Shown here: one piece after another, positions 13,185 to 23,900 of the stretch
How the letters are laid out: each line of letters begins with the position of its first letter
How positions within the stretch are numbered: the first letter of the stretch is position 1
Source of the DNA: Isoetes taiwanensis
Lineage: Eukaryota; Streptophyta; Lycopodiopsida; Isoetales; Isoetaceae
Direction of reading: 5' to 3'
DNA length: 64,000 nucleotides
Assembly (NCBI GenBank): GCA_021234155.1
Contig: JAJEKV010000012.1
Location: 6,513,789-6,577,788, forward strand
Made by a program: the position numbers and the translations under genes
The notes under the pieces: model-generated
The model's input: the letters and a program-made list of their open reading frames with translations, nothing else
What the model was told of the DNA's origin: nothing
Database searches by the model: none

Positions 13185-13251
13185 GTCTCACACATTGCGC
13201 CCAGATAAAAAATGGGAGTTTCATTTTTGCTCCTGGCGCGACGTGTGAGAC
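13185..13251. repeat. Leader hairpin copy 3 of element A
   Basis: 67 bp. Ends GTCTCACAC and GTGTGAGAC pair perfectly; the next inner stem TTGCGCC/GGCGCGA pairs with one wobble. An inner stem of the AAAAATG...CATTTTT type closes a small GAGTT loop. It is the copy furthest from the PBS. Confidence 0.85.
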
Positions 13252-13397
13252 ATCGACTCTAATTGGGTTAAACTTGTCCAATTTGGGTGATATGAGGGTC
13301 GAATCATGTTACACTCATCGAGTTAGGCAGAATTGACCCCTTACTTGTTCGATTTGGAGGTGTTTTGGTCTAGTTTAGGACTAGTTTAGGTATGAAG

Positions 13398-13464
13398 GTC
13401 TCACACGTTGCGCCCAGATCAAAAATGAGAGTTTCATTTTTGCTCCTGGCGCGACGTGTGAGAC
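13398..13464. repeat. Leader hairpin copy 2 of element A
   Basis: 67 bp. The outer arm GTCTCACACGTTGCGCC pairs with GGCGCGACGTGTGAGAC at 16 of 17 positions, plus an inner AAAAATGA/TCATTTTT stem. Nearly identical to the copy at 13185. Confidence 0.88.
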
Positions 13465-13912
13465 ATCCTCTCAAATTGGTCTAAAATGTCTGTTTTGACT
13501 AAAACAAAAGCTGGAACTTACTGACTCAACTTAATTAAGTAAGATTACACACGTTACTTAGTCCAAAACTCTTTATATTAACAAAAATTTTCCATCATTT
13601 ACAAAATTTTACTGTGGATCTCCCTTGATGTAGCTGGCAAGCTGCATGTCCTTCTTCATTAGTGTCATCCTCTTCGCATGAACTGGCGGTAGTCCGAATC
13701 TTCAAAAATGCTACACTAGTTTTTGCTCATGTTTTCTTGAACCTTGGTCTCCTGGTCTCGTTCTGCCCTCTCCTTTTCTTGTATATCTCGCTCTATCTGC
13801 TCGTACACTTCTTGGGTCTAATATACAAATCTAACTAATTCTTACCTTAAAACTCGATCTAGCATGTTACCTTATTAAAATTCATCAAGTATTAAGGTGT
13901 TTATGGCCTAAT

Positions 13913-13977
13913 GTCTCACGTTATCGCCCGGATCAAAATGGGAGTTTCATTTTTGCTCCCGGCGCGGCGTGTGAGAC
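13913..13977. repeat. Leader hairpin copy 1 of element A
   Basis: 65 bp, more diverged. The left arm GTCTCACGTTATCGCC faces GGCGCGGCGTGTGAGAC, and the inner AAAATG.../CATTTTT stem is kept. Several changes sit opposite each other and keep pairing (CCCGGATC near GCTCCCGG). It lies about 190 bp downstream of the PBS. Confidence 0.82.
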
Positions 13978-14167
13978 CTTTGCTTTTGAAGGTTTTGGCT
14001 CACTATTTTTAACTTTTTATGTTCTAATTCACTTTTATCGTTACTAGCTTAGCATATACTATAAAAAATGAGAAATTTTTTTCCCATTTTTCGAGGTTTG
14101 AGGATCCTATCAAGTTAGTACTACTGGGAGCATGGTCAGTGCTTTGCTCTTGGTCTCCAAGAACATT

Positions 14168-14179
14168 GCTCTGATACCA
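14168..14179 (-). promoter_or_regulatory. Primer-binding site of element A (initiator Met tRNA)
   Basis: On the minus strand TGGTATCAGAGC lies one base after the LTR end. It is complementary to the 3' end of plant initiator-Met tRNA and fixes the element's orientation. Confidence 0.95.
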
Positions 14180-14180
14180 C

Positions 14181-15690
14181 TGTGACGTCCCCTACTCATA
14201 TACAGTGCCCGCACCATATACAAACAGAGTTCATCCCCATACCAGCTCCATCGCGATGGGGCCCTCCACGTATCAATGCAACCTTGATGAGTTCGATTGG
14301 GAAGAATGAAGGGGTCATTTACCCCCTTCCTCGGGGCCTACCTAGCTGCGAAGCGTAAACATACATGTCAGTATACAACATCAACATCACATAACCATCT
14401 CGAAGGATGGCTCATCACATATCTGCATAGACAAAGATCAGTACATCACATGGGGAATCCTACCCAAGGCTCAGACTCAAGGGAATGACTGACGGCTTGG
14501 GTCTCCGAGTTCATTGCGCATGCCAATTCATGGCAATGGATTTGGCTGGCATGAGAACATGGCTTAGGGTAGTCCACTCCATCCGCCCCTCACACGTGCA
14601 CACTTTGCGAGTAGGTTGAAGAGTGTTGGGACTGGCCGATCAGAGTTCACGGGATGCATAGCCAAAGGGGCTATTCCTGGGTTGCATCTCCCCAATTCCG
14701 ATGGGGCAGGTAGGGATCACTCCCTCCAGAGATCTACATGCTGACTCAAGGTGACTAGAGAGCCACCGCCCTTATTCGACTTGAACCCAATGGAGAGTGA
14801 CGCATCACTCCACGGGTGTCGAGCCCATGCCTTACCCACACTCGGTGGCAAGCCATTAGACCTAGTCCACAAAGTGATCCCCAGAGACTTTACACACCAA
14901 TGGATCGCTCAAGAGTCGAACACGAACCTCCTTATGAGCCGCCCGCCCCTTCACCCACAACCGTGTGTGGTTCTTGTACACAGGCCGAATTTACAGTGTG
15001 CTAAAGAGGCTAGCTAGGAGCATCAACTACTAGGCTGTAGGTCTCTACCCCCCTTCCCAATACAATGAGTCCACCGAGATCATCCATCCATCCACATTAT
15101 CACAGAACTAAAGAATAATATCTAATCTACATCATAGAAGTTATGTTCTTTAGTTAGGGGCTCGCTATCTGGGGGTCCTATGTGGCTGCTATGGGCAATT
15201 CAATAGGCTAAACATGCTAATTCTATGCCCTAAGGCGGATTAGGCTATTGAATTGACGAAATACCCGGTCCTCGGCTTTGCTCCTTTTGATCCCATCGTC
15301 CCATGTCGCTGTCTTGCTTGGGGATGCGTCGGAAGGGAATCTGACGAGCCAGAATGCTCGCGCATCTTGGGAGTCGGGATTGACTCTTTGGGCGCAAAAA
15401 AAACGAGCTCTCGGAATGACCGTGGGACCTAAAAAGGGAAAGTTAGGGTTTGGTTGCCTTACATAGGCTATCAGTTAGGGTTAGGGTTTCCATGACCCTT
15501 GGTATGCCCACTTAATGGTTAGAGGTCTAAAGTGCGCACATTGATAAATGTGTGCACACTTGCAAGTTGCCCCCTAGGGCGCTACTTGCTTGGCTATACG
15601 TCGGCGTACACGTCGCTTGGAATGGCGTGTACGCGTGACGGTGCAGTACGGTATACGTCTTGAGACCATATATCGTACTGGAACGTCACA
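14181..15690 (-). repeat. 5' LTR of element A
   Basis: 1,510 bp, begins TGTGACGTTCC and ends GGGGACGTCACA on the minus strand. This LTR retains three segments missing from the 3' LTR: about 14867-14938, 15050-15073 and a 13-bp piece near 15245. The GC-rich shared core lies at about 14570-14615. Confidence 0.93.
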
Positions 15691-15695
15691 ATGGT
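15691..15695. repeat. Target-site duplication of element A, right copy (ATGGT)
   Basis: Matches 3030-3034. Only 12 bp separate it from the start of the LTR of element B, so A inserted almost at the edge of B (or B beside the empty A site). Confidence 0.9.
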
Positions 15696-15707
15696 TTTTA
15701 GTATAAT

Positions 15708-17643
15708 TGTGACGTTCCAAGATAATATACGGTACAAATATATACATTATACTTCCATATCATTAGTACATGTCAAATACGGCGACATGCACATCGAGAT
15801 CAAAGAGGTTGTACTATAGGTCGCAACCATTGGAGACCATTATATTGCACATGTTTATATAACATGTGAATATCACCTATATTGCCACATGGCAACACAT
15901 CAAGGGGGCATGTGGTCAAAAGATTCTAACCCTAAAGTGTGAAAGCTCAAAAGGACAGGAAATCGTAAAGGTGTCCTTTTCAGGTTCCAGCCTTATTGCA
16001 TGCATTAAGAGCAACGTTCGATAGAATCCAACTTAGCAGTAGCAGCGAAGCTCATTTCTCGAGGTGCCGTCAAGATCTTCGACTATCACAGCAGCATGGA
16101 CGCATTTCAGGGAGTTGGAGCCAGCCAAGGATTCGGTGAGTGGTGATTACGTCAGTCAATGCAAGCTTCCCGGTTGTTCTTAGGCCAAAACAGTACCTAT
16201 TATTAGCCTTAGATGACCTCTAGAGCCTAAGAACCCTAATCTGTATCTCAGATTAACGAATAAACCCTAATCATATTGATTAGAATAGATAGAATAGATC
16301 TGTTATTTCTGTTATTTCAGTTCATTCTATTATATGATGATGTATGATATCTCTATATGTAGCAAAATAACAGGGGGTTCCAGGGGGATTTGATATAGAT
16401 ATAATTCTTGAAACCATAGACCATATCCCTAAAACAATTCAATGGGTTATTATAAAAAAAAACATAGATTTAAGATAAAAAATAGTCACATTAGCTCACT
16501 GGTTAGATTGGTTAAAGTAGTCTTATTAGGACATTGAGTTATTTTGGTAGAGGTTCGAATCCCCGTATTTCATATTCTAAAAGCTTAAGCGAAACCGTAT
16601 AGAGGCTCGATATACCATCAAAACCTTAGGCAAACTCGTATTCGACATCTTAAAATCATAGGCGTCCCCAATCATAATTGAGCATAATCGAAACGAGAGG
16701 TGTCCAGAGGCTCCAACATACAGTCTGGGCCGTCGGATTGACAGATCTGACGACTGTGGTAGTCCAAGGTGCACCTCGTTTAGAATATGTGCACCTTTTG
16801 TGTTTGGGGAAGGGGAGTAGAGACCAAAAGCTATGGTTAGATATGATTCTATAACAACCCTTATTAATTCCCAAATAAATGCCACATGTGCATAGGAGCC
16901 CACCTGTATATGGGTGGCAGGGCTAGACTGACTCACAATGAAGACTTGTCCAACAGCAGTTGATCCCTTGGCATGTAGCATCCACTGGAGGCACATAGTG
17001 TGGTAGGCCTAATATCTTTGTCACCACATGCAGACAAGGTATGGACTCGACACCTCCTAGATGATGTGTTGCCTCAGGGCGGTTAAGTCGTGTACGAGCA
17101 TGGGAGACCATGGCCTCTAGCCACCTGTGGTTTGCATATACTTATGTGCTTCTAGAAGGAGTAATCTCTTACTACCGCGTCGGGCTAGGGGAGATGCAAC
17201 CCTGCAGTATTCCTTTCCACTATATCCCCAACATGCTATAGTCAAAGTTGCAATACCTTTTAGTCTATCTACAAAGTATGCACGGGAGGGGCGAATGGAG
17301 TGGACTGCCTGATTGATTTCAGGAGGACCAAGCCGTCGGTCGATTCCCATGAGCCTGAGCCTAGGTAGATTATCCATGGATTGATGCATGTTGGACCTTC
17401 GAGGTGGCTATATTTATAGATATGTTTTGTCATGTGCTTTTGTTGTTATGCACTTCCGCCGTTAAATTGATTCTGAGGGAGATGTGATAAATGGCACGTC
17501 TATACCTTCCACATCGAATCTTATTCACCATCGAGAGACCAATGTCTGATAGATGGCCTCATGTTGGCGAGCCAGTTGCTGACATGAGGGGATCTCTCAT
17601 TCCTATACGATCAGTGCATCGTATATGAGTAGGGGACGTCACA
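15708..17643 (+). repeat. 5' LTR of element B (enlarged by an inserted repeat)
   Basis: Begins TGTGACGTTCC, ends GGGGACGTCACA, and is followed by a PBS-like sequence, so it is a 5' LTR in plus orientation. At 1,936 bp it is about 430 bp longer than the LTR of element A. A 443-bp repeat with pol III boxes at 16354-16796 accounts for the excess. The block near 17278-17315 (GCACGGGAGGGGCGAATGG, then AGTGGACT) is the shared core. No matching 3' LTR occurs in the window. Confidence 0.85.
16354..16796 (+). repeat. Dispersed repeat with pol III promoter boxes (copy 1)
   Basis: About 443 bp, matched by an inverted copy at 20474-20922. It contains TTAGCTCACTGG (16491-16502), resembling a tRNA A box, and GGTTCGAATCC (16552-16562), a perfect B box, separated by about 50 bp as in tRNA genes. 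A full cloverleaf cannot be drawn: the T stem mispairs and no clear acceptor stem exists. It is therefore tRNA-derived rather than a tRNA gene. The boxes lie about 130 bp inside the left edge, unlike a standard SINE with the tRNA head at its 5' end. Confidence 0.7.
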
Positions 17644-17644
17644 A

Positions 17645-17655
17645 CGTATCAGAGC
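17645..17655 (+). promoter_or_regulatory. Primer-binding site of element B (mutated)
   Basis: CGTATCAGAGC follows the LTR; the canonical initiator-Met site is TGGTATCAGAGC. The downstream GCAGACCAAG string is also found in elements A and C in slightly different forms, supporting common descent. Confidence 0.8.
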
Positions 17656-17790
17656 GATGACTTGGCAGACCAAGATTGAGCATTGGCCATTTACCCAGTA
17701 GTAACTAATTGTCCTAGCAACTCAGTCTTGGAGGTAAATCCCGAAGCACGAACCTCAAGTAGTATTTTTTCTCCCAAAGGTTATAGCTAA

Positions 17791-17818
17791 TAGAATAGAA
17801 TAGAATAGAATAGAATAG
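17791..17818. repeat. (TAGAA)n microsatellite
   Basis: Five to six perfect TAGAA units in the leader of element B. Confidence 0.9.
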
Positions 17819-17880
17819 CTAGTTAGAATAGCTAAGCTAGTGAATAATGAACTGTTAATTTAGACTAAGCGGGACCCACG

Positions 17881-17946
17881 ACTCTCAGAATGCGCAAGAG
17901 GCCTTGTGAGGATCTCACATAGTCTCAGGTGCACAGTGAGAATCAT
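17881..17946. repeat. Leader repeat 1 of element B
   Basis: Direct repeat with 18070-18135. It starts ACTCTCAGAATGCGCA and ends GGTGCACAGTGAGA, so the two ends are roughly complementary and could fold into a hairpin. Position and end sequence parallel the leader hairpins of element A, but pairing is weaker. Confidence 0.5.
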
Positions 17947-18069
17947 CCTGCATATTTCGATGACTTAGACAACTCAAAAACTTAAATAAATGATCAGATA
18001 TATTTTAAGGGTTTTGGTAAGTTTTATAATCATAATTTAATTGACTAAAGAAAAACTAATAAAGTCCGA

Positions 18070-18135
18070 TGACTCTCACAGTGTGCAAATGGCGCTTGTG
18101 AGTGATTCATATATGCCCCAGGCGCATGGTGGAAG
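18070..18135. repeat. Leader repeat 2 of element B
   Basis: Second copy, offset 190 bp: ACTCTCACAGTGTGCA ... GGCGCATGGTGGAA. The ends pair imperfectly. Same length as copy 1. Confidence 0.5.
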
Positions 18136-18274
18136 AATTTCCATCATTAGACCTTGCTAACTCCTCATATGAGACCAAAATATATAATTGTATATAAAAT
18201 TTGAATTTTTGGCCAAAACCCTAGACCACCTATAGGTACCTCCTTGCGAGGGACTCTGGATTCCCAAGACGGTT

Positions 18275-19400
18275 TTGGCAAATACCTTGGATATTGTCAA
18301 AAATGTCTTGAAGATCCTGCAACACAGAGCTTATCGCATGCCGGACGACATGTCCATGAGCCATAAGAAGGTAAGATACTTCTCAGTCAATGTTGCTTTA
18401 GCTATTTTCCCTGTATATAAGGCTGAGAACACAGTGGGTCATCCTCAGTTTAACTATTGAACTTTAGATCTCTTGGATTCAAGGCAGGAGAAACAGATGA
18501 TGCTTGAGTATGAAGCAATATGCGACGACCGTAACCGAAGAGCACGAAGCTGCAGATACCCTTTTGGAAGATGATGAAGACACAATCGATATAGAATTGG
18601 ATGAAGAGCTAAAGCACAAATGCAAATGTAGGTTCTACAACATGAACAATTCGTAGTAATAGAATATGCAAGACCGAGTATTACAAGTCTGTCACCAATA
18701 ATCATCAAAGAAGAAAAAGCATGCCTACTCCTCAACGACATCAGGAATCTTCCATAATGCCAAGCACACTAATATTAGATCAAAAGCTCTTGGCCATAGT
18801 TCGATGCAACGAAGAACTCGACGACTTTATTGATCATCAAATAAGTAGGGACATACAGGGGTGACAATATGTCAAACAGAGGGGCATTTCTCCACGTTAG
18901 AGGCAGATTTAGTGAAGCCCAACTATCAAGGGAAGAGGAATTCATAGCCATACATGATCGAATGGGCATCAGGGATAAGACCACAAGTGTCTTACAACCA
19001 AGCAGCTCAAGGGGCAGTACAAGTAACATAGAAAGAGGAAGAACTCAACTGGATATCTTCAGGTCTATACAAGCCGACTATGATGACCTATAGGCAGTCC
19101 ATGTTGAGGATTTCACATCTTGACACCAGGGAGACACTACTTGCACCATAAAATCACGGATCGCAATAGCACTAATCTATTATCTGCCACTCCTCATTGA
19201 TGACCAAATCTTAGTTTTTCACAAGAATTTCAGCCTTAGGGAAGCAGAGTCAATATATTTATTGATAGCACTATTGGAGTGTGAGACAAACTAGATTGGC
19301 TGACACCATTGACCACGTCATTCTAGTGAAGCAGACAGTAGCACTCCATATCTTTGACTTTGCTATTCCTCACCTGCAACGGGGGACGCCTAACAGTGGA
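18275..19400 (+). pseudogene. Gag-like region of element B (broken, unrecognised family)
   Basis: The plus-strand counterpart of the gag-like region of element A, collinear with it. Block 1 is at 18275-18460, block 2 at 18893-19093, and block 3 at about 19290-19390 (RLADTIDHVILVKQTVALHI). Stops and frame changes separate the blocks. The protein is polar and basic with no zinc knuckle that I can see and no match to a family I know; gag is an inference from its place after the leader. Confidence 0.55.
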
Positions 19401-19654
19401 GTGATTGCCCTCCGTAACATAAAAAAAAGACTTAGGTCTGAAGAAAACAACAGTATTTGCAAGATCATCCCGATTATCATTTTTATTAGAAGTTGTATTA
19501 TGTATTCAAATTGCAAAATATATGTGATCTGTACTACACAACATAAAAACTTTCAAAGCCTCTCCCTAAGATTAGTTGAAAATACCAAGGGTCAAGACCA
19601 TGCCATGTGGCGACCTCGCAGCTATTGACAAGAAACCAAGCCCCAAGCCATATG
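19401..19654. other. End of recognisable element B
   Basis: No motif beyond short frames. Element B fades out here without a polypurine tract or 3' LTR, so it is truncated or rearranged. Confidence 0.4.
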
Positions 19655-19990
19655 CACATAGAATATATCCAAAGCAATGTGAGCCATAGGATTTTAGACC
19701 AGAGATCAAGATCGATCTAGACTGTAGGATCGCGTGGACCTGTAGGATCTTGAACTAAGGATCAAGATCCAAAGCAACGCGAGCTGTAAAATCTTGGACC
19801 AAGGATCAAGATCAATCTGAACTGTAGGATTATGTAAGATATATCCAAAACAATGTGAGCCGTAGAATCTTGGACCAAGGATCATGATCAATTTGGACCG
19901 TATGAACACTTATATATAAACCCCAAATCTACATACACCGTAGGATATATCTCAAAGCAACGTGAGCCATATCATCTCGGATCGATGTTC
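19655..19990. repeat. Degenerate tandem repeat, four units
   Basis: The anchor GCAAYGYGAGCYRTA recurs at about 19675, 19774, 19852 and 19957, giving spacings of roughly 78-105 bp. Each unit also carries a CTTGGACCAAGGATCAAGATC-like stretch and CTGTAGGAT. Units vary in length, so this is an old minisatellite. Confidence 0.75.
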
Positions 19991-20473
19991 CAAATCGTTT
20001 TCGTGGTCGTCGCATAACACAACAAATATAAAAACATATTAGTTTGAGGCCGAAGTTGTAAACATGAAAAGGTGGACAAAACAAGCACAACCTTCATGCC
20101 CTGTCACGCCTCCTCGACTCCTTCATTTTCTTCTGCAACAAGCTCGGGCAAGACTATCCTCTAAACCTATATCTCCATGTTCATCGTTACACCTTAACAA
20201 AAGGGCGACCCACATCCTATTGATTTTTGAACAGTAGGTAAACAGGCCCTTTATGACATAGGAAAAGATAATCAATTTACCATGGCACTAATTGTAAGAT
20301 TTATGTTGAATCCTGGAAATAATATACTCCATTTATTGTGGCACTAATATTGTAAAAATTTCTTGAACCCACATGGTTCTTTTTTGAGTTGGCATCCATC
20401 TCTGGCATGTAAGGATCCAAATTCTAAATTTTCTCCCAAATTCTAAATTTTCTCTACTTTTAACTTCTAAACG
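19991..20473. other. Unassigned AT-rich interval
   Basis: No gene, RNA or transposon boundary seen. A short direct repeat, AAATTCTAAATTTTCTC, occurs twice around 20419-20455. Confidence 0.4.
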
Positions 20474-20922
20474 AGGTGCATATATTCTAAATGAGTTGTA
20501 CTCTAGACTACCACAGTCGTTGGATCCGTCAATCCTATGGTCCAGACCGTATGTTGGGGCTGTGGGCACCTCTCGTTTTGTTTATAATCATTTATGATTG
20601 GGGGCGCCTAATTTGAAATATGAAATATGAGTCCGTCTGAGGTTTTGAGGGAATATCGAACCTCTATATGACTTTGCTTATGGTTTTAGATTATGAAATA
20701 CGGAGCCTCGAACCTCTACCAAAATAACTCAATGTTCTAATAAGACTATTGTGATCAATATACCCCAGTGAGCTAATGTGATTATTTTCTATCTTGTATT
20801 TATGTTTTTTTCATAATAATCCATTCAATTGTTTTAGGAATATATGATCTATGGTTTTAGGAATTGTCATTTTTACATCCATATCAAATCCCCCTGGAAA
20901 CCCCTGTTATTATACTACATAT
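20474..20922 (-). repeat. Dispersed repeat with pol III promoter boxes (copy 2, inverted)
   Basis: Reverse-complement copy of 16354-16796. The B-box equivalent is at about 20705-20716 (minus-strand GGTTCGAGGCTCC, one step from consensus) and the A-box equivalent at about 20763-20776. Homology ends at both sides within a few bases of the ends of copy 1, which defines the repeat unit. Confidence 0.68.
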
Positions 20923-23900
20923 TTGAACCAGCTTTGAACATACTAAAGATGCAATGTGAAACAGAAAGGGGAAAGGCATTATTGCAGGTTGTAGGCATGC
21001 CTTCCCCGTTTCTATTGCACCACATCAAGCAAACATTTACTGATTTCTACTGGATGCTTAAAGGCCACTTTCAATTATGATCAAGGATGATAGATGCATC
21101 TCCAAGAACATGGAGCGAATTCGTTTGATCTGATGTAGAACAGAAACAAGGAGATGATTCTTGGCATGGAATAGGAGCCGGCTATCAAAAATTGTTCTTG
21201 GCATCCATTCTTCCTCCTACAGCTAGGGCAGTGTCTGAGAAGAGAGGTTGCCCTCCTTTTCTCCCCATCTGGCACTGTTGCAATCCTTCTTGTCGCAATT
21301 CATCTCCTAAAGAGGCTAGCTAGGGTTGTTTGCTGCTACGTTTGGATATGCAGATTTCCAAATTGCTAGTTTTCCCATTTCTTGAAGCTCTTCAGTGCGA
21401 TGCTCTTTGAATCTTACAGGTGATCCATTAACATGGTCTTTTTGCTCTAATGCATCAGGCATTACGATCTTTACAAGCAAAGAACTGCAAGAGTATTCCT
21501 TTATTCCTCCCCTTTTTGGATTGCCCCTAGAGGGGCAAACCCTTGCTCATGTGGGTTTTCAGCATATTCTAAGTATATGCTGGATATTCTTAGAATATGC
21601 TAGAAATTGCTCCAAACTGGCTATTGCCTGTAAACTGGCGGTCGCCTCTGTTTGTGGTTTAGCCCAGTCGCTTGTGTTCAAACCGGCAATGAGAAGCATA
21701 TTCTTTGATCGCCATTGGAAATAACAGTGGATTTTTCTCCCCGTTTATGGCTGAGAGAGCTCCTTTCCGACGCTTCTGCATGCAAAATACTAGATATGAA
21801 ATACTTCAAAGGAATAATAGCAAAGGATTCAGAGTTGAGATGCCTTATCTGTTGTCGCCCATGTGTCAATGATGAGCTCAAGGGAAGATCTTAGCTCCAG
21901 GTGATCTCGCACAGAACAGGTATTCTGTCATGCATTCCAGCATGCTTTCCGCCTCCATCGCCCATATAAAGCTCTGAAATTTTTCCTATACTGGAAAAAA
22001 CACAGTAAGAAGCACGGCAAAAGGGGATTTATTAGCATTTGATATTTTTAATGCTCATCTTTTATGTCGAAAAGCCAGGACGAAAATGAGATGTATTGGA
22101 AAGAAGGAGAGTCCCGAAATAGATATATTTAGCCAGCCATATCTGAAGAAAGGGGAAAATATAATGAATTTGGGCTCGACTGCATGAATCTGCTCAGCAT
22201 TCGCTTCATAATCCGGTGCTTGTAGAGCTACCTGTGCAAATGCAAAAAGGTTGATCGCCTGCATAATAAAGGAGTTCTATCAGTTCATATAACAAAGCTT
22301 CTAGAAGCATGAATCTACCTTTTGTGTAAACGCCGGATTCCTTTGCCCATAGCTATGCATTTCTGTTGGAATTGAAGCTGGATATGGAGCCCCAGATTTA
22401 TAGAGAAGCAGAGCATGTATAACTCCATCGCCCTTAGCTTAAGATCCCTCTCTATTGGAAATCTAAGCCGAATTTGAAGTTTCAGTTTTATAGGGAAGCA
22501 GATATGCATGGAGACATGCAAAAGGCCGGAGTACACATGCAAAGACATGCAAAGGACTGGAATAGGCATGCAAGGCTTGAATGACATGCAGTCTACGTGG
22601 AGCGGAATGGTGAACGGAGGCAGCGCCATAGCCAAAGCTTCAGATCTTGAGGTACCGGAATGGGAATAGTTGCCATGGCCATGGCGCTTCAGGTAATGCA
22701 AAAGGAAAAATATAAAGCCCATGGCTCGAACTTCTCCTACACTGTCGGATTGAGACAGCTCAAGCATGGCCATGACAAACTCTTTATGTGCTGGAAAAAT
22801 ATTGGTAAGGCTTGGGCTTGGGCTTGATCAAAGAATGCATTGAAAATAGCAAAATCCTCAGTACAAATGCTGACTTAAAGATTCTGAGATCAAAAAAATA
22901 TTGCTCAGAAAGAAAGACTTTTGGAGGTAGCGTATGCCATTGACATAAAATTGTAAAGCATATTTCTTTACAATCTCGTCGTCTTTGACATGTAGGTTAC
23001 CTCCAAGAATTAGTTTGCCTAGTACACCCCATCTAAGAAACAAACACAAATTTGTCGTATGCCTTCACATTGTGCATCCATCATTCAAGTTTGATAGTTA
23101 TGTACTCAAATAAGCATAGTGAATGAGAACATATCAATCTTCTCTATTCATTATCTCTCACTTATCACGTAGATATTATACATAGGTTTCAATAGCAGAA
23201 AGGTCAACTTGTTCAAAAAACAAAAAAGAACATAAAAAAGTAGGTAGATCCTCAAACAATATAAATGGTTGCCCCCAATGAAGCATGCATTGACTTATGA
23301 TTTGAGTTAATCCCAGTGTATAACAAACCTTTTTTCCCAATAGGAAAAAGGCCTTTTGTTTATAAAATTACTAGGGTTATATAAGTTTAAAACGGATTGG
23401 CCCTTTTGTTAAAAAATCCATTCAGAACTTTCTTGTAACGAATATTTATAAAAGGGTCAGCATGAAGTTTCTTTTTTACAAAGAATCCTGTAGTAGACTT
23501 GTATGTAATGAGAACTCTCTTTACAGGCACGTACAATGGAAACAAAATAAAACTTTTCTATTTCAGGCCATTCTACAAGCTCATCAAGTGTTGTAGTACA
23601 TTGCAAAACCTATAATGCATGCACTATATGATGAAAAAATGTTTTAGAGGTGGTTGTTTAACATCATTTAATATTGTAGGCGTATCTTAAATATAATATT
23701 TGCATTCCCTATACAAAAGTAGCTTAGCAAGAAAATCCTACTAGTATAAAATATAACAAAAAAAAAAAATCCTAGGACTTCAACCGGCCCAAATCCTTAT
23801 ACGCCATTTTTTGGACCGGCCGTATATCCTACAATATTTCATATGGACTGGAACTTTTTAATTTGCACCGGATTGTTTGATTCAATCCTAGGACTTTGTT

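Larger units (their letters stand above)
12748..14167 (-). promoter_or_regulatory. Long leader of element A
   Basis: About 1.4 kb between the PBS and the first gag-like block, without a convincing ORF. It contains three copies of a palindrome (listed separately), all between 190 and 985 bp downstream of the PBS in element orientation. In LTR elements this part of the RNA normally carries dimerisation and packaging signals. Confidence 0.55.
3035..15690 (-). mobile_element. Complete LTR retrotransposon A (12.66 kb, no recognisable pol)
   Basis: Two LTRs (3035-4439 and 14181-15690) in the same orientation share TG...CA ends and most of their sequence. An initiator-Met PBS adjoins the right LTR and a purine tract adjoins the left LTR, both on the minus strand, so transcription runs right to left. 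ATGGT flanks both ends. The 9.7-kb interior has a long leader with three hairpins and a broken gag-like region. I find no protease, integrase or RT, so it resembles a large retrotransposon derivative that would depend on enzymes from elsewhere. The decayed coding frames and LTR indels suggest it is no longer active. Confidence 0.92.

Noticed and set aside
13185-13977. A CRISPR array
   Set aside because: Three hairpin-forming repeats with spacings of 213 and 515 bp in a plant retroelement leader; spacing and context do not fit CRISPR.
16484-16570. A functional tRNA gene
   Set aside because: A and B boxes are present but the T stem mispairs, there is no acceptor stem, and the segment belongs to a dispersed repeat with an inverted copy.
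22315-22773. A 152-codon minus-strand protein
   Set aside because: The composition (many Met, His, Cys) reflects repeated ATGCA words; no domain and no splice context.
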